Shown one piece after another: positions 33,841 through 47,900 of a stretch of DNA of 64,000 bases. A model generated the notes under the pieces. The model was not told where the DNA came from. It made no database searches and saw only the letters and a program-made list of their open reading frames with translations. The position numbers were made by a program, and so were the translations under genes. This stretch comes from Aralia elata (lineage: Eukaryota > Streptophyta > Magnoliopsida > Apiales > Araliaceae), in NCBI GenBank assembly GCA_034770075.1, contig CM068385.1, forward strand, positions 515,700 through 579,699. The letters are read 5' to 3'. Every line of letters begins with the position of its first letter. Within the stretch, counting starts at the first letter, position 1.

Positions 33841-34685
33841 GATTTAACGTATATCGTATCGTTTTTCACTTTGTATATATAGCAACGTGAGGTAACACGA
33901 CAATAAAATGTTGCATTAACAGAACTATCTACCCAACCATTTATCAACATTATAATTATAATAAAGTTTGTGTTTGATGCAAAAATAAAACATCATAGCA
34001 ACATTTGCATCCAACACATTGTTCTATAGTAAGATGCTCGATCAATAGCATATTGAATTTAATAACTTGAAAGGTATGTTATAAAAAAGATCAAAATATG
34101 CTTAAACAACTGGAAAAGATTGAGATTTCAATATTGATCGATGCTTCAAATTATGAAATGTTCAAACAAATTTAGAGTTTTAAAAAATGAGACCCAACAA
34201 AAGATTCAAATTATACGTCAGAACAAAAGCTTAAAGGCTACAAAACAACATTGAGATTACGAAACTAAAACTCTCAACTACAAAATTGGTAAAAATAAAA
34301 AATAAAAATCATAAATCCTCAACAATTTAATTGTATACACATAATCACACTCTAAAAAAATAAGTAATATTAAATTAGACAAACAAAAAACATGTTGATA
34401 AATCAAACGTTATATATAAAACAAAACTTAATTTTTTTTAAAAATCAATAACATCAAAATCCATTGTTAAAACAGAGAGAAAATAATCTATTTAATTTTT
34501 TGATTTTGTATTTATTTTGTAATTGTTTTTTTTATAAGTAAGTTATGATCTTATTTTTAATTTTGTCTACTTACCATTGATGTTATTTTTATGTATTATA
34601 CATTTTAAATGTATGCATATATATACACTCCAAAAAATTATTACAATTTAAAATAAAATATTAAAATAATAATTAATTAAGTAAA

Positions 34686-34890
34686 TGGAGAAAAAGGGGA
34701 AGAGAGACCCAAGAAGAGGAGAGAGAAACAGAAAAGAGGAGAGAGAAAGAAAAGGAGGAGCAAGGATAGGAGGAGAAAGAAAGAGAGAAGACGGAAGAAA
34801 TAGGAGAAAAGAGAGAGAAAATGAGGAGTAGAGGAGAGTGGAAATTGATAAAGAAGAAAAAAAATAAGAAAAAAGAAAAAAGAAAATATT
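34686..34890. repeat. Long GA-rich polypurine tract, copy 1
   Basis: About 200 bases almost wholly A and G on the plus strand (GGAGAAAGAAAGAGAGAAG type), ending in a mirror-like CT-rich stretch (to 34930). Possible triplex-forming sequence. A related tract is at 35335-35495. Confidence 0.85.
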
Positions 34891-35334
34891 TTTTATTTCT
34901 ACTCCTTCTTTTCTCTCTTCTCTCTCCTTGACACATACGTGACAATTTTCGGCGAAAAATTAGTTGGTCCGGCCAAAAAAGACACATTTGTTGTTTCAAA
35001 ATACTTAGAGTATTGTTTGAATATTCTTAAACTTTGTCATTAGCCCAATATAATTTGGGCGGTATCCATTGTAAAAACAGAGATAAAATAATAAGATTAA
35101 AAGGGATACCAGTTGACAATTTTTTTTATTTGTTCTTTGTCTAGAAAAAAGAAAAAGAATTTATTTTGTAATTGATTTTTTTTATAAATAAGTTATGATC
35201 TTGTTTTTAATTTTATCTTTTTACCATTAAAGTTTTTTTATGTATTATATATTTTAAATGTATGCATATATATACACTCCAAAAAATTATTAAAATTTAA
35301 AATAAAACATTAAAATAATAATTAATTAAGTAAA

Positions 35335-35495
35335 TGAAAGAAGATGAAAAGAGAGACTTAGGAAGAGGAGAGAGAAAGAGAATGAAGAGTAAAAATAGGA
35401 GGAGAGAGAAGAAAGAAGGTGAAAAAATAGGAGAGAGGAGAGAGAAAAAGAGGAGTAGATGAGAGAGAAAGAAAGGAAGAGAGAGAAATTTGAGC
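35335..35495. repeat. Long GA-rich polypurine tract, copy 2
   Basis: Follows the second copy of the AT-rich repeat, as copy 1 follows the first, so the unit AT-block plus GA-tract was duplicated together. Confidence 0.8.
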
Positions 35496-35738
35496 GGGAA
35501 TTTTTTGTATGAGATGAAATGTGAGCCTTTAGATTAAGTTGAAAAATTTGAGATTAAATCTGAACCATTCTTGTGCTTATAATAAAAAAAAATTCAAAAT
35601 GAGTTGTGTTTTATTATATAGAAATGAAATATGAGCATTTAGATTAAGTTAAAAAATTTGAGACTAAATTTGAACCATTCTTGTATTTATAATAAAAACA
35701 AATTTAAAATGAATTTTATTTTATTATATAGATAACCC

Positions 35739-35817
35739 GACGACAAAAGAGGGATGAATCATGAGTATATCTAATTTTCCGAAAAATCGGCCAAATGTTT
35801 CCCGCCATGATTTTCCT
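35739..35817 (+). repeat. Upstream duplicate of the TRM1 start region
   Basis: Matches 35881-35958 with a few changes (GACGAC..AAAAGAG, GAGTATATCTAATT, CGGCCAA, CCCGCCATGATTTTCCT). It includes a second ATG at 35807-35809 in the same context, but that frame stops after a few codons (TAA by 35824). Confidence 0.88.
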
Positions 35818-35947
35818 TATAAAATAATCCATTCAAATAATTTATTCGATCAAATTTAGACTCGTAAACAAACGGCCCCTGACGACAACGACAAAAGAGA
35901 GATGAGTATATCTAATTATCCGGAAAATCGGCCAATTATTTCCCGCC

Positions 35948-38900
35948 ATGATTTTCCTATTTCCTAAAACCCTATATTCCCACGCCGTCGTTGTTGACAG
36001 ACCCAAAAAACCTAACCCTAAACCAAACACCCCCATATTCTGCAAATCAGATTACCAAATCGAAAGGGGTCTGGAATTTGGTATCGGTGACACATTCTTC
36101 CGCCATGAAAGCGCAACCGGCCGCGACCTTGGAGTTCTGGCGGCCGCCCTCCATAAGAAATCCAACGGCGGCAGTCTCCGAGTTTTAGACGCTATGTGTG
36201 GATGCGGAATTCGATCTCTTCGTTACTTGGTGGAATCGAAAGCTGATTTTGTATTGGCAAATGATGCAAATGATGACCATAGGAGGGTTGTACTGTCTAA
36301 TCTTTCGCGGGTTTCAAGAGGTTCAGCGGAGGAGAGGAGGTGGGTTGTGACAAATAACGATGCGAATCGGGTAATGACAGAATGCTATCTTCAAAGGGAT
36401 TACTATGATTTCATTGATGTTGATTCTTTTGGGAGTGATTCGACTTACTTGAGGTCTGCATTTGGTGCTTTGAAATTCGGTGGCTTGCTTTATATTACAT
36501 CCACTGATGGTTACACTTCCGGTGGTCATCGCCCTCATCAGTGAGTTTTCTGTTTCGGTTTTAACTTTTCAAGTTGTTCTAGCTCTGTTCCTCTGATTAA
36601 TGTATCTTGAGTTAATACTTGGGCTCAAGGTAATATTTTACCCCACCTTTCCGAATTATATAATCATTATTCACTTGGTGAAATTCAATTTGAATATATT
36701 CGAACTTCAAATTTTTCTAAAAAAATTGAAATAATAAATCTTTCAAATTACAATTAATTAATATTATTTTCAGGTTTGAGATAGTTTAAATATTCATCAT
36801 TGTATTGGCTAAAACTAAATGAATCCTTGTCAATTTTTTGAGTTTGAAAATTTTTCAAGTTATTTTAAAAAATTGATAATTGTATTATATTTTGGAGCGG
36901 AGAAAGTATTTTATTTTGTTTTACTTTCAATATTGTTGTGCTCAATACCGCACCAAAATCAAGTTACACTTTTTTCCCCGCTACGACATGATAATGTAGT
37001 TCTGATAATATGACTAAGGTTCTTAATTATTGAGTGCCCAAAGCTTATGATTCACTTGCCAGATTACTTATTGAATTGCTTCTGTTATTGTAGTTCCTTA
37101 GCTTCTTATGGAGCATATGTTTGTCCTATGCCATATTCCAATGAGCTTGGTTTGAGAATGCTTATAGCCGGGGCTGTTCGTGAAGCTTCTGTGCTGGGTT
37201 ACCATGTTATGCCACTTTTCTCATACTATTCATACCATGGACCTGTGTTTAGAGTTTTGCTCCGTCTTAATCGAGGAAAGCCTCCCAATAACAGGTGATA
37301 TTTGGATGTGATTCTGCTTCAAATACATAATATTAGGTCTAACCTTGATATAACTGTAATTTATTCTGTTGTTTACAGTAGGCATTATAGTTTTATCAGC
37401 TACTGCATTGAGTGTGGGAATTCTCAAGCAATTATGTGGGACAAACTTGGGCAGATCAGTTGTTCCTGCAATGCAAATGTATGGGTTGATCTCTTCGCGG
37501 TCTTCTCTAATAGAAGTAGATTCGTGTTTGTGTTTGTTGGTACTTTGAACATATTAACATATGTTGACAACTTCTGTATCTTCTCCTAGTCCATCTTGCT
37601 ATGGCATTAGTGGTTGATAGTTTATTCTTTCCATATTTTAAAATAAGGCAAAATCCTCTGCATTTTATGCTATCAATGTCATCTTTATTTCCCCTAATAA
37701 TATAGAAAGAACAAGGACACATGTATGAAGCTGTTTGATTATATCCCTATCTCTAAGTTTTGGAACTAATCTCTTGGTCTGTTCTTTTGATAATTGCCAA
37801 AAATTCTGAGTCTTCCTAGTTCTTCCAGGTTCCAGATTCGCTAGTTGTTTCAGGGCCTCTTTGGACAGGACCGCTTCACAGTGAAACCTATCTTACAGAA
37901 ATGCTAAATTTGGCTGAACAGTGGGGATGGATAGGCATTGGCAGGGGAACAGATCTGAAGAAGCTATTGAAACAGATGATTGATGAAAGTGACCCCAGAT
38001 TACCATTTGGATACATCAAGATGGATGAGGTTCTGGTGAAATCTGCTTGTTCTCATGATTTTTTCTTCTCGATTTCATTGGTTATTATTCTCCAACTGTA
38101 TTATAACACTGCAACACTTACCTGGTTCCAATTGTTTCTTTCTTTTTTCTTTTTTGATTTTTGATTATGTTATTTATCCTTCATTATATTTTTAGGTATC
38201 AAGCCGTGGGAAAATCAACTCCCCTCCCCTAACAAGTATGATGAACCTCATGCATAAGGTATTCATGAACAGGAAATTTAATAGGACTTCTGTTGTTATA
38301 CTAAGATCTATTTTTCGGTCAAAAATACTTCCCCAAAATAAAAAATGTCAACTCAACCTAACACAACAATACCTTTTATTTAAACTACTAAGGGTCAACT
38401 GAAAAAGAATCTCATATTAAAGAGGAAATATAAAGATCATAAGAAAAATAAAAAAGATAAACACAAGGATAATATAATGTTAATAAATTAAATATACTTA
38501 GTAATTGGATAAATGCAAGAACTAATAACCAAATGTCAAAAACACAGAGATATTATCTATCTATTTATCTACATATTATATATATATATATGTGGGGAAG
38601 TAATCCACAACAAATGCTTGCTATGGACTATATAAGGACAAACAGATCTTTGGTAGTCCATGGCAAGTAAGAACGGCCCAGATTTAGAAAAGGCCTGTCA
38701 TCCGCTACTAATACTAGTGGAATCCGCTAGTATAAGTAGTGGATAGGCCAACAACATAAATGCCCCTGCCCCCTGGTTTGGTGAAAATATAGTATAGTTT
38801 TTAAACCATCCTTCACTATTAATAGCAGATGGTGAGCAGAAACTTTTAAAGGAGAAAATCAAGCTCTAGTTAAATATTAATGCGAGCACATGGAGTTTAA

Positions 38901-41900
38901 GCTAGCTGTAAAACAAATGGATGAGATTTGACATGCATGCATGCAAGACTTTTAGCAGTGCAGCATGCATGCATTTCATTGATGCACACAACTAAACCAT
39001 TTGTCATATTTTAAATAAGGAGAAAATCAAGCTACTGTTAAATTTGATTGAAGATTGTGTCAGGAAAGTGGTAAATTGGGCAGCAGTGCATATAATAGTA
39101 GATTCTAGAGAGAGTAAAATTCATGTGAGTGCATATGAGAGTTGGTTACATCTGAGTGTAGGACAGGAACTGGGGCAGGATAGCTTAGAAGTTAGCTTTT
39201 ATTTTCAGCAGATTTGCTTTCTATAAATAGTTGTAATCATAGTTGTTAAGGCGTCGCCTAGGCGACGCCAAGTCGTCCAGTCGGTAAGAGATGGGTAAGG
39301 CGAGCAAGGTTGAAGGCTGAAAGGCGAGCGCCTAGAAGAAACAATCATCGCCTTGGCCAACGCGGCGACGACTTGGACGCCTTTCTTGCTGATCGAGCGA
39401 CTTGGCCTATGGGTATGGATCGACCTAAATTCGAACCGGGTTAAAAAAAACGACCTCGTGAGAAGAGAAGACTCAAAGCTAGCCCTAGTCGAAGACTCGA
39501 AGTCGAATCGCAGAGAAGAGAAGTGAGAAGAAGATCGAATTCGAGCAGTCGAGAGGCTGCGAAAGAGAGAGTGAGAGACTGCGAGGGCTTCGACCACTAG
39601 AGGCTTCGACTGAGAGAGAGAGAGGCGAGGCGCAAGAGGCTGCGACCGAGAGACGACTACTTTTCCGGCGACACTGCTTGCACTCCGATCGGCAGGTACG
39701 TCTTCTTCTTTTTTTTTCTTCCCTTCTTTACTGTTTACTGCTTGGCTGCGTTCTTTTTATCTTCTTCTATCTGACTGTGTGCATGCTTGGTCGGTGCTTT
39801 CGCTTTGTATTCTCCTATCTAACCGTTGTTTTTTTTGTTTCCCTTATCTTTCTGCTGGGTCGATATATATATATATATAAATTTATATATATTTATATAC
39901 TAATACATGCTTTTACATACATACAATATATGTGCTGAACTACTGATACATAGAAATTTATATATATTAGATAATGAACACATACATATTGACTGTGGTT
40001 ATATAAACATAAACACATACATACATTAGATCCATGAACACCATTTTAATAGTAAAAGTAGGTGGGTACAAAATAAAAGTATAAAACTAGTCCACAACTC
40101 CATATTTTTATATGCTGACTAATCAAATAAAATTTAAGGCTGGTGTGGTGTGATTAATATATATTGTTATAAAGTAGTTGACTAGTCCATATTGTTATAT
40201 GTTGGTGTGGTGTGATTAATATATTTTTATTTGATTGTATTGTGTAGAAACTAGAAAGTAAAATGGTGGAAAGTTCGGTGGCCGATAGTTATGATATAAC
40301 GAAGGACCCTAAACGAAAAGCTAACTCCGGGTTGGAAATATGGATATTGGCCGGATTTAAGTAATAAGATGTCGTGCAATGTATACTTTGCGAGAAGAAA
40401 TGTCATTCGGGCATCAAGAGGCTCAAGCAACATCTAGTCGGAAATTTTGGAGATGTAGCGAAGTGCCCCAAAACAACAACAGAAATTATAAGGGAGATGC
40501 AAGCGGCTTTGAATAGTAATAAGAGGAACAAGTCAGTTGAGCTAGATGATGATGTAGTAGAAGTGCAAGAAGAACAATCATCTGCTCGTCCAACCATGGC
40601 TTCCAATGCTTCTAATACTATCCCAAGTTCTGGGACGACTTCTAAAAGGAAGAAAGCTGTATTTCAATTCCAAAAGCCACAACCAAAAGCTTCAACAAAG
40701 ACGATTGAAGCACTTTTAAGGAAAACACCCGAAGAAGTTGTTGAGAGGCATAGCAAGCGTTTGAGGACACCGGAGGAAAAGGAGAGAGTCCATATGCACA
40801 TTGCCGAATTTTTCTACGAGTGTGGCATACCATTCAATGCTGCAAATGCAAGGAGATCTGAAGTAATGATCGAGTCCAGAGGGCATATGGGTCGGGTTTA
40901 AAGCCTCCAACGTATCATGAGTTGAGAGTTCCTTTACTTGAGAAGGCAACGACCAAAACCGATGAGTTAAAGAAAAAACATGAAGTTGCTTGGAAGGAAT
41001 ATAGTTGCATACTCATATCGGATGGTTGGACAGATAAGAGGGAAAGACACTTGTTGAATTTCTTTGTTAATAGTCTGGAGGGACTTATTTCATGGGTTCT
41101 GTTGATGTCTCCAGTCATTCGCAAGATGCCACAATGTTGGCAAATCTACTTGATAGCAAGATTGAGGAAATTGGTCCCGAGTATGTTGTTCTGGTGGTCA
41201 CAGACAATGTCTCTAATTACAAGGCAGCGGGGCATATACTAATGGAGAGGAGGCCTACACTGTTTTGGACACCTTGTGCCACTCACTGCCTTGACCTTAT
41301 GCTAGAGGACATATGCAAGTTGAAGTAATTCCAGCCCACAATCACAAATGCAAGAAGAATCACAACATTTATTTATAGGCATGGTCGTCTTCTTAATGCG
41401 ATGAGGGAGAAAACAAATGGGAGGGATCTTGTGAGACCTGCAGTTACTAGATTTGCTACAGCTTTCCTCACCTTGCAGAGTTTGTACAAGCATAAAGATG
41501 AATTGAGGCATTTGTTCATAAGTGAGGATTGGTCAAAATCAAAGTTGTCGGCTACTGAAGCGAGGAAGAAAGTATGTGATGCTGTTATTTCAACAACATT
41601 TTGGCATCGTGTTGAGGATTGCATTAGGGCGTCACATCCACTTCTTATAGTCTCGAGGATTGTTGATGGTGATGAGAAGCCTGCTATGCCAGATGTTTTC
41701 GCTGCGATGGAATGCGCGAAGAAAAAAATCAAAGATGCATTTGATAACAAACAAAGACTGTATAAGAAGGTGATTGAAATTATTGAGCGGCAATGGAAAA
41801 GTCAAATGGAGCAAAAATTATATGGGGTTGCGTTGTTTCTCAATTCGGGCAAGTACTTTGATATCAAAGAGGAACGTTGGGTGTTTGCTGGTAATTTACG

Positions 41901-44900
41901 AGAAGACTTCAATGACATTCTTGCAAAGATGGTGCCCGATCTAGATTTGCTAGACAAGATAAGCAATCTAGCCGATAACTATGATGCTTCTCGAGATACT
42001 TTTGCAAGAGAAATAACGATTAGACAACGAAAAATAAAAAATCCTCGTAAGTATATTAAAATATATATAAAGATATAAAAGCTAAATTATAATTATAATT
42101 TTATATACATTCTTCCTTTCCTCCCTTTAAAAATATTTATATTTCTTTTAAATGTTTGCTAGTTGATTGGTGGAATGCTTTTGGAGGGCGGACTTCTGAG
42201 CTATCCTCGTTTGCAAAAAGAATTCTAGGCCTCTGTTGTTCTTCTTCCGGTTGTGAGCGCAATTGGAGTACATTTGAGTTTGTAAGTACTTTCTATTGTT
42301 AGTTCAAATTTCAAAAGTAATAAGTCATTCACTACTAATACTAACTATTTTTTATATAATTAAAATTTTATCATTAATATTATTTTTTGTTCTATTTATT
42401 TTAGATTCATACAAAGAAGAGGAATAGATTGGAACACAAACGATTGAGTGACTTGGTGTATGTCTAATACAATCGAAAGATCGTCTCAAGGTTCCAAAAG
42501 AGGCGTGAACTTGGAAATTTTTTCGATCCATTAGCCATTGATGACTTTGAATGGAGTAATGAATGGATCAATAATGATGCCGATGTTGTTCATCCCGGGG
42601 AGGATCTTACATGGAATGATGTGGATCGAGCAACCGGTGCATCCAACACGCTTGAGGGTCGCAATCTTTCAAGGAAGGCTCGTGCTAATACTAGTGAGAA
42701 TCTTATGATTTACTCTCAACGTGGTGGTGGTTCAACTTCAAGGGAATCAAGGTTGATGGATTCCGAATCCGATGATGAAGTTGATGAAGAAGAGAGAATT
42801 CCAAATGATGATGAAGATGTGGAGGATGATTTTGGAGAAAGACCACCTACGCCTTTGAATGAGAGTAGTTCTCGTGGAGGAGATGGAGATGACCTTTTCC
42901 TTGATGATTTTGCTTGAACGATGTTTCTAGACTAGTGTAGAGTCTAGACATTATTTTGACTTGCTATGTGGTGTTTTATTAGTTATTAGACTACATATTT
43001 GTGATGGTTGGTTACAACTTTATTTTTTATGTGGTGTTTGTTGAATTCTTCATTTCTTTTACTAATTTTTACTATCAAGTGTTTTGTTTTTGGATTGTTA
43101 TTGCTAAGTATTTACATAATTATGCCTTTAATGTTATTTCATAGTGTTATGTTTTGAATTTTAATGTATATGCCATGACTCGCCGTGGCACCGTGACAAC
43201 TATGGTTGTAATAGACTAATAGTTGAAATTTTCTTCAAGCATTATGAATTAAATGAATGAATGAAATGAAGAGAAGTTTGTTTAAGCTTTGTCCTTTTTT
43301 TTTCTCTCTCCTCCCTCATGAACTCAGTAATATTTACTAAGTTTTCTTATCTGTCTCCCTCCTAAATTCTGTTTATTTTCTCTCTGTTCTCACTCTACTT
43401 ACTATCTAATTCTATGTTTCTCTCTGTATTTCTGGTAAGGCCATTGCCTGGGCCTGATAAGTTGGTATAAGTGCTCTAGTTCTATCTTAAACTATCTTCC
43501 TTCAATTCCTCTGTTTTCCTCGATCTTCAACTTCTAAATTCTTCTCCCTCATAAATTTTAACTGAAGTCTACTTCTAGTTTCTTCTAATATTCAAACACT
43601 ACCTGTAACCAACTCCAATACATCAGCAGCAGATTTCAGCACCAAAGTAGCAGAAAAGCTACTTCCAGTGCTCGGTTTTTCTGCAACAATTGCACCCGAG
43701 GAAAAACAAGTGTTACGCCACTTCTAACATGTATAAAACTCTCTTAGCTTACTCGTTTCATTCAGATATATATAACCCAAATTCTAATTCACATTATTAT
43801 CATCTCTTAAATGTGTTTCAATCCATAATTTGTTTATTCATCACTGTCGGCAGAAATACCAAGTACTATGGTATAATGCTGTTGGATCTACTTTTGTTTG
43901 TGTTAGGATATACCTCCAAGCCCACTATCGGGATTCGAAAGAGGTCTCAATCTTTTCGATCGAGGCCTCAACCCAAAAGGCTAAGAGTCCAACCTTAAGG
44001 GGATCAATCATTCCCTAAACTAACACCTGGCTGGTGCCGCAAGTACAAGGCTAGAGGCCGGCGTACTACCCTGACGCACTCTATAAAACAGCTAGTGGGA
44101 GAAACATCTGATGCTCAGGCAAAGGACGTACCTTGCATGCTCCTAAACGGCTACACATGACCTGCTCAAGCATGTGTCGAACATATGAGTAGTATCACAA
44201 GGATCCTTATAAATATCAAGACCCTTCCAAAAGAAAAGGTTAATCACTCGCACTCTATCTTCCATGTTGAAACCTGTATTCCTCCATTGTTGACTTGCAT
44301 TTTCTTTGATTCCATACTTGCTCTCACACCAGAGTTATCCCCTAGCGGCACAAGCCTTAAAGGATAATCGAGTGACTTCCCTTTTAAAGGTTGGATCAAG
44401 CAACCAAACCTGTAATCAGGACTTCGAAGATAACCACTGTCAATAGTTTGTGTTTAAATAGTTCAGTTCACTTTGTTTAACACATCTAGCATCATTATAA
44501 ATATTCAGATTTCCAAAAACATCAGTATCAATTCCATAGTTAATTATTCTTTCTATAAATAAACAGTTTAAACTGTATCCTTAGTTTAACACTTGCTATT
44601 GTCGTAGTAGTTAGTGTTTATGTTAAGTATTGAATCCTTGGTGCTATAAGCTTATTTGAGTGCTAATTTCTCTATTAAAATTTCTACTAACTACTAAGCA
44701 ATAGCTAGTTGTAATTAAATCCTTGTTTTTTGGGATACTCAATTTGCTTCACTGAGGAAGTTCATTTCTCACTTAAAAAGCTACTTAAGTTCAATTTCTC
44801 TAATATCAAGTAGTATTGTTGCTACTTGATCATTTTTCAAACTCAAATTCACAACAGTTCTGGATTCCTTTCATTCTAAAATTCTAAGAAACATGACTGG

Positions 44901-47900
44901 ACCTTCAGACCAAGTGTCCAACCAAATGCCTCAACAAGATTTTTTGAGTTATAGAGAGTACACCAGACCAGTGGAAAGTTGCAGCTCATAGAGGAGAAAA
45001 TGGATTATTTCATGAATGGTATAAATGAATTGTTGAAACAAAAGGGATCAGATAGTGAGAAAGGTTTTGCGAACCTTTTTGAAGATAAGGGAAGGGGCAA
45101 GAGGCTAGTTCATAAGGGACGTAGAGGGGACAAGGGATTTTTTAAAACTTCCCAGTCATGCTGAGAAGTTAAGGGTTAGGACAAATGAAGAAGATGATGG
45201 CCAATGGAGGAGAAGGAATAAAACTAAAAATGAAGAGGTAGAAAATGTGAGAGGTTTTGATTTCAAGGGACCTCCAATAATTGATGAGGATCCTAAAAGT
45301 GAAGGAGATCCACAAAATAATGAATTTGATGATCTCAAGTCCTAGATGTTGGAGCTCACCCCTTACAATGAAAATTTAGATTATAAAGCACCATTGTATG
45401 ATGGTCCCCCTATCTATGATAAAGAAACAATTTATAAAGGACATCCACTATATGGTGGAGAACTTCAACTGTTGAATCTGAGTTTCAAAGAGGTTCAGCA
45501 TATAGAAAGGAGGCTAGCATTAAGAAAGTTCCAGGAGTTGAAAAAGTTCAAACTCACTTCTCACTTCTTTGAAAAATTTCCAGCAGATGATCAGAAGCTT
45601 TAAAGGAAGGAGTCACAGTAATTGATGAGATAAATAAAGTGCATCTTGTGATGGTACATAAGAATCCTTTGAATGGAGGAAAGCATGTCACTATCTAGTA
45701 TGCATTAAGAGATTTCTCACAAGCTGATATTGCAACCAATGAGGTATTATTTGACAAGACTATAGCTTACCTTAAGGACAAGTTTGTTCTAATGGGAAAG
45801 GAAAAACCAAATACAATTCCCATTCCCTTCAAACATCAAGCCAAAATGCAAGGTAACAACCTCGACTAATAAAAAATTCTCTTATCCTATCCTAGAGCTA
45901 TTGACACTTTTAAGTTCCAACAATGGAACTAAAGTTGTGCCAACATCAACTCACTCTTCAGCTAATAGGAAGCTGATGCTTAGCCAGAAATATGCTGAAC
46001 TTGAAGAATTTTGTGAAACTCAAGAGCTGCAATTGAAGGAAGAATGTCAACCACCTATGGAGTTCCATCTTGAGCGGAAAACTCTAGGATTCTTGCATGC
46101 CAATCTCGTTATTAGGAGACATGAATACACACTCGTTGGACAAGGGTCCTTCCTCTTATGGCTGACATCATTTTGGTGGACCATTATTGATGTAGTATTT
46201 TAGAATTTTCAGTTCAAAGACGGGGGGTTTGCTTGTAACGACCCCGAATCTCGTTCTACCTTTAAACCCGGGTCCGGTGCGTCACGGTACTACCCATTCA
46301 ACATAATTTTACTGACATAAGTGTAAATACAATATTATTACATCATGCCTCACTCTACTCCTAGGTACGATGACCTTTACTAAACTATCTCAAACAATAT
46401 TATAATATTGTATAATATTACAACACATCAGGTATTTCTATACATTTAAATCTTCTCTCTTATCTTCTTTTGACCATTCAGGTCCTTTTGCTCCAGCTGC
46501 ACTAATTTTAGAATTTTGCAAGAGTAAGCCAACAAGTCATAAATAGTTGAATAAACAGCAAAATCAAGAATCATATTATCTTGCTCTGAAAACTTTAACA
46601 ACTGAACAATAGTTGTGAAGTAGCTTGAATAAATAGGGAACGATTTAGATTCCTTATATTAACATCTTTCACATTACACTAACAATTACTGAATTTAAAC
46701 ATTCTTTTCTTCGCCAAATTTAGGGTCGTTAAGACCATCTATCTTACTGATCAAGTTGTCAAAACCTTAACTCTTCTCCTTCAAAAGTTTTTAATCATCT
46801 TGAATGAAAACCTTCTTAATATCAATGAATTATAATATTCAATTTAATACCTTAACATTTATCTGGCTGAAACAATTATCATAGACACATTCTCAACGCA
46901 GTTCATGAATAAACAGAACATATCATCTCAATAGTACATAAGTGCAAATATTGGCATATAGCACACTTTATAGCTAAACATCTTGTACAAACATAATACA
47001 TTTGCACATAGATAGAAAACTTGCTCAATTACAAAATTTGAGTAAGTTTAAAAAACTTGCATTTAATATGAAAATTAAATGAAGTTAGAAAACTTGCATA
47101 GAATAATTATCTGAGTAAGTTTAGGAAACTTGCCTGAAGCATCCTTTAATTTATATGCTAAATCTTCCTTCAATTGTCCTACACAATTTAATTAACGATA
47201 ATATACCAATTAGCCACATAACGATTTCATATGTTGGTTTACGTTACAATATTTCTTATTTAAGGTTGCTTGCATTTTAAAAATTAATTAACGCGACAAC
47301 CTTTTAAAAACATCTCACGGTATCGCAGCGTTCGGGAACGCCACGACCCTCTTAACGACCCCCTATGGTAGTTTATATTCATTATTATTCATTTTATAAA
47401 ATTCATCTTCTATAACTTGGAACATTTTAAAACAATATCAAAAATATCGCATGGCATCGCGAAACGGCACGGCGACACGCCCGACATGCACAACGCCGTT
47501 TGGCGTCGCCCAACACGCACCAACATGCACCACGTTGCTTGGCGTCGTACGACGTCTGAAATTAGCCTGACGACATGCCTGATTGGACAGTAACCCTAAA
47601 ACTGCCCTATTATTTCCTGCTCCGACGTGTTCGTCGCACCTAATTTGTGACTTCATAACTTCCTCATCTGATATTGGAATAAGTCTATTATTGAGCCATT
47701 TTCTAGCTCGTAACATCCTCTACAAATCCCCTTGAGTGGAAAAAATTTCCAAACTCGTTATTAGACCAAAACAGTGGCCAGAAAAACCTTCGTGGTCTAG
47801 TTTTCTGCTTAAGGTACCTATTTCCACGCTTCATAACTCCCTCCTCCGAAGTCGGAATAAGTCTGTTCCAGAGTAGCTGGTTTGCTGGGATTGCACTCTA

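Larger units (their letters stand above)
31857..35733. mobile_element. Unclassified 3.9-kb insertion beginning ACTAGTAATTACCCGTG
   Basis: Lies between two halves of a sequence that is uninterrupted at 35831-35958, so its limits come from an empty site inside the window. Left end ACTAGTAATTACCCGTGCC, right end TTTTATTATATAGAT. It carries a later solo LTR (32267-33840), a diverged direct repeat with period about 650 (34511-34687, 35160-35337), two GA-rich tracts, and a short tandem repeat at about 35516-35730. No coding sequence. The family is not identified. A short relative is at 54815-55013. Confidence 0.6.

Noticed and set aside
34673..34999. Ser/Phe-rich minus-strand frame
   Set aside because: Translation of the complement of a polypurine tract.
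39205..39597. 130-codon minus-strand frame at the hAT left end
   Set aside because: Lies in the GC-rich terminal region of the transposon and reads across its boundary into the LTR; no motif.
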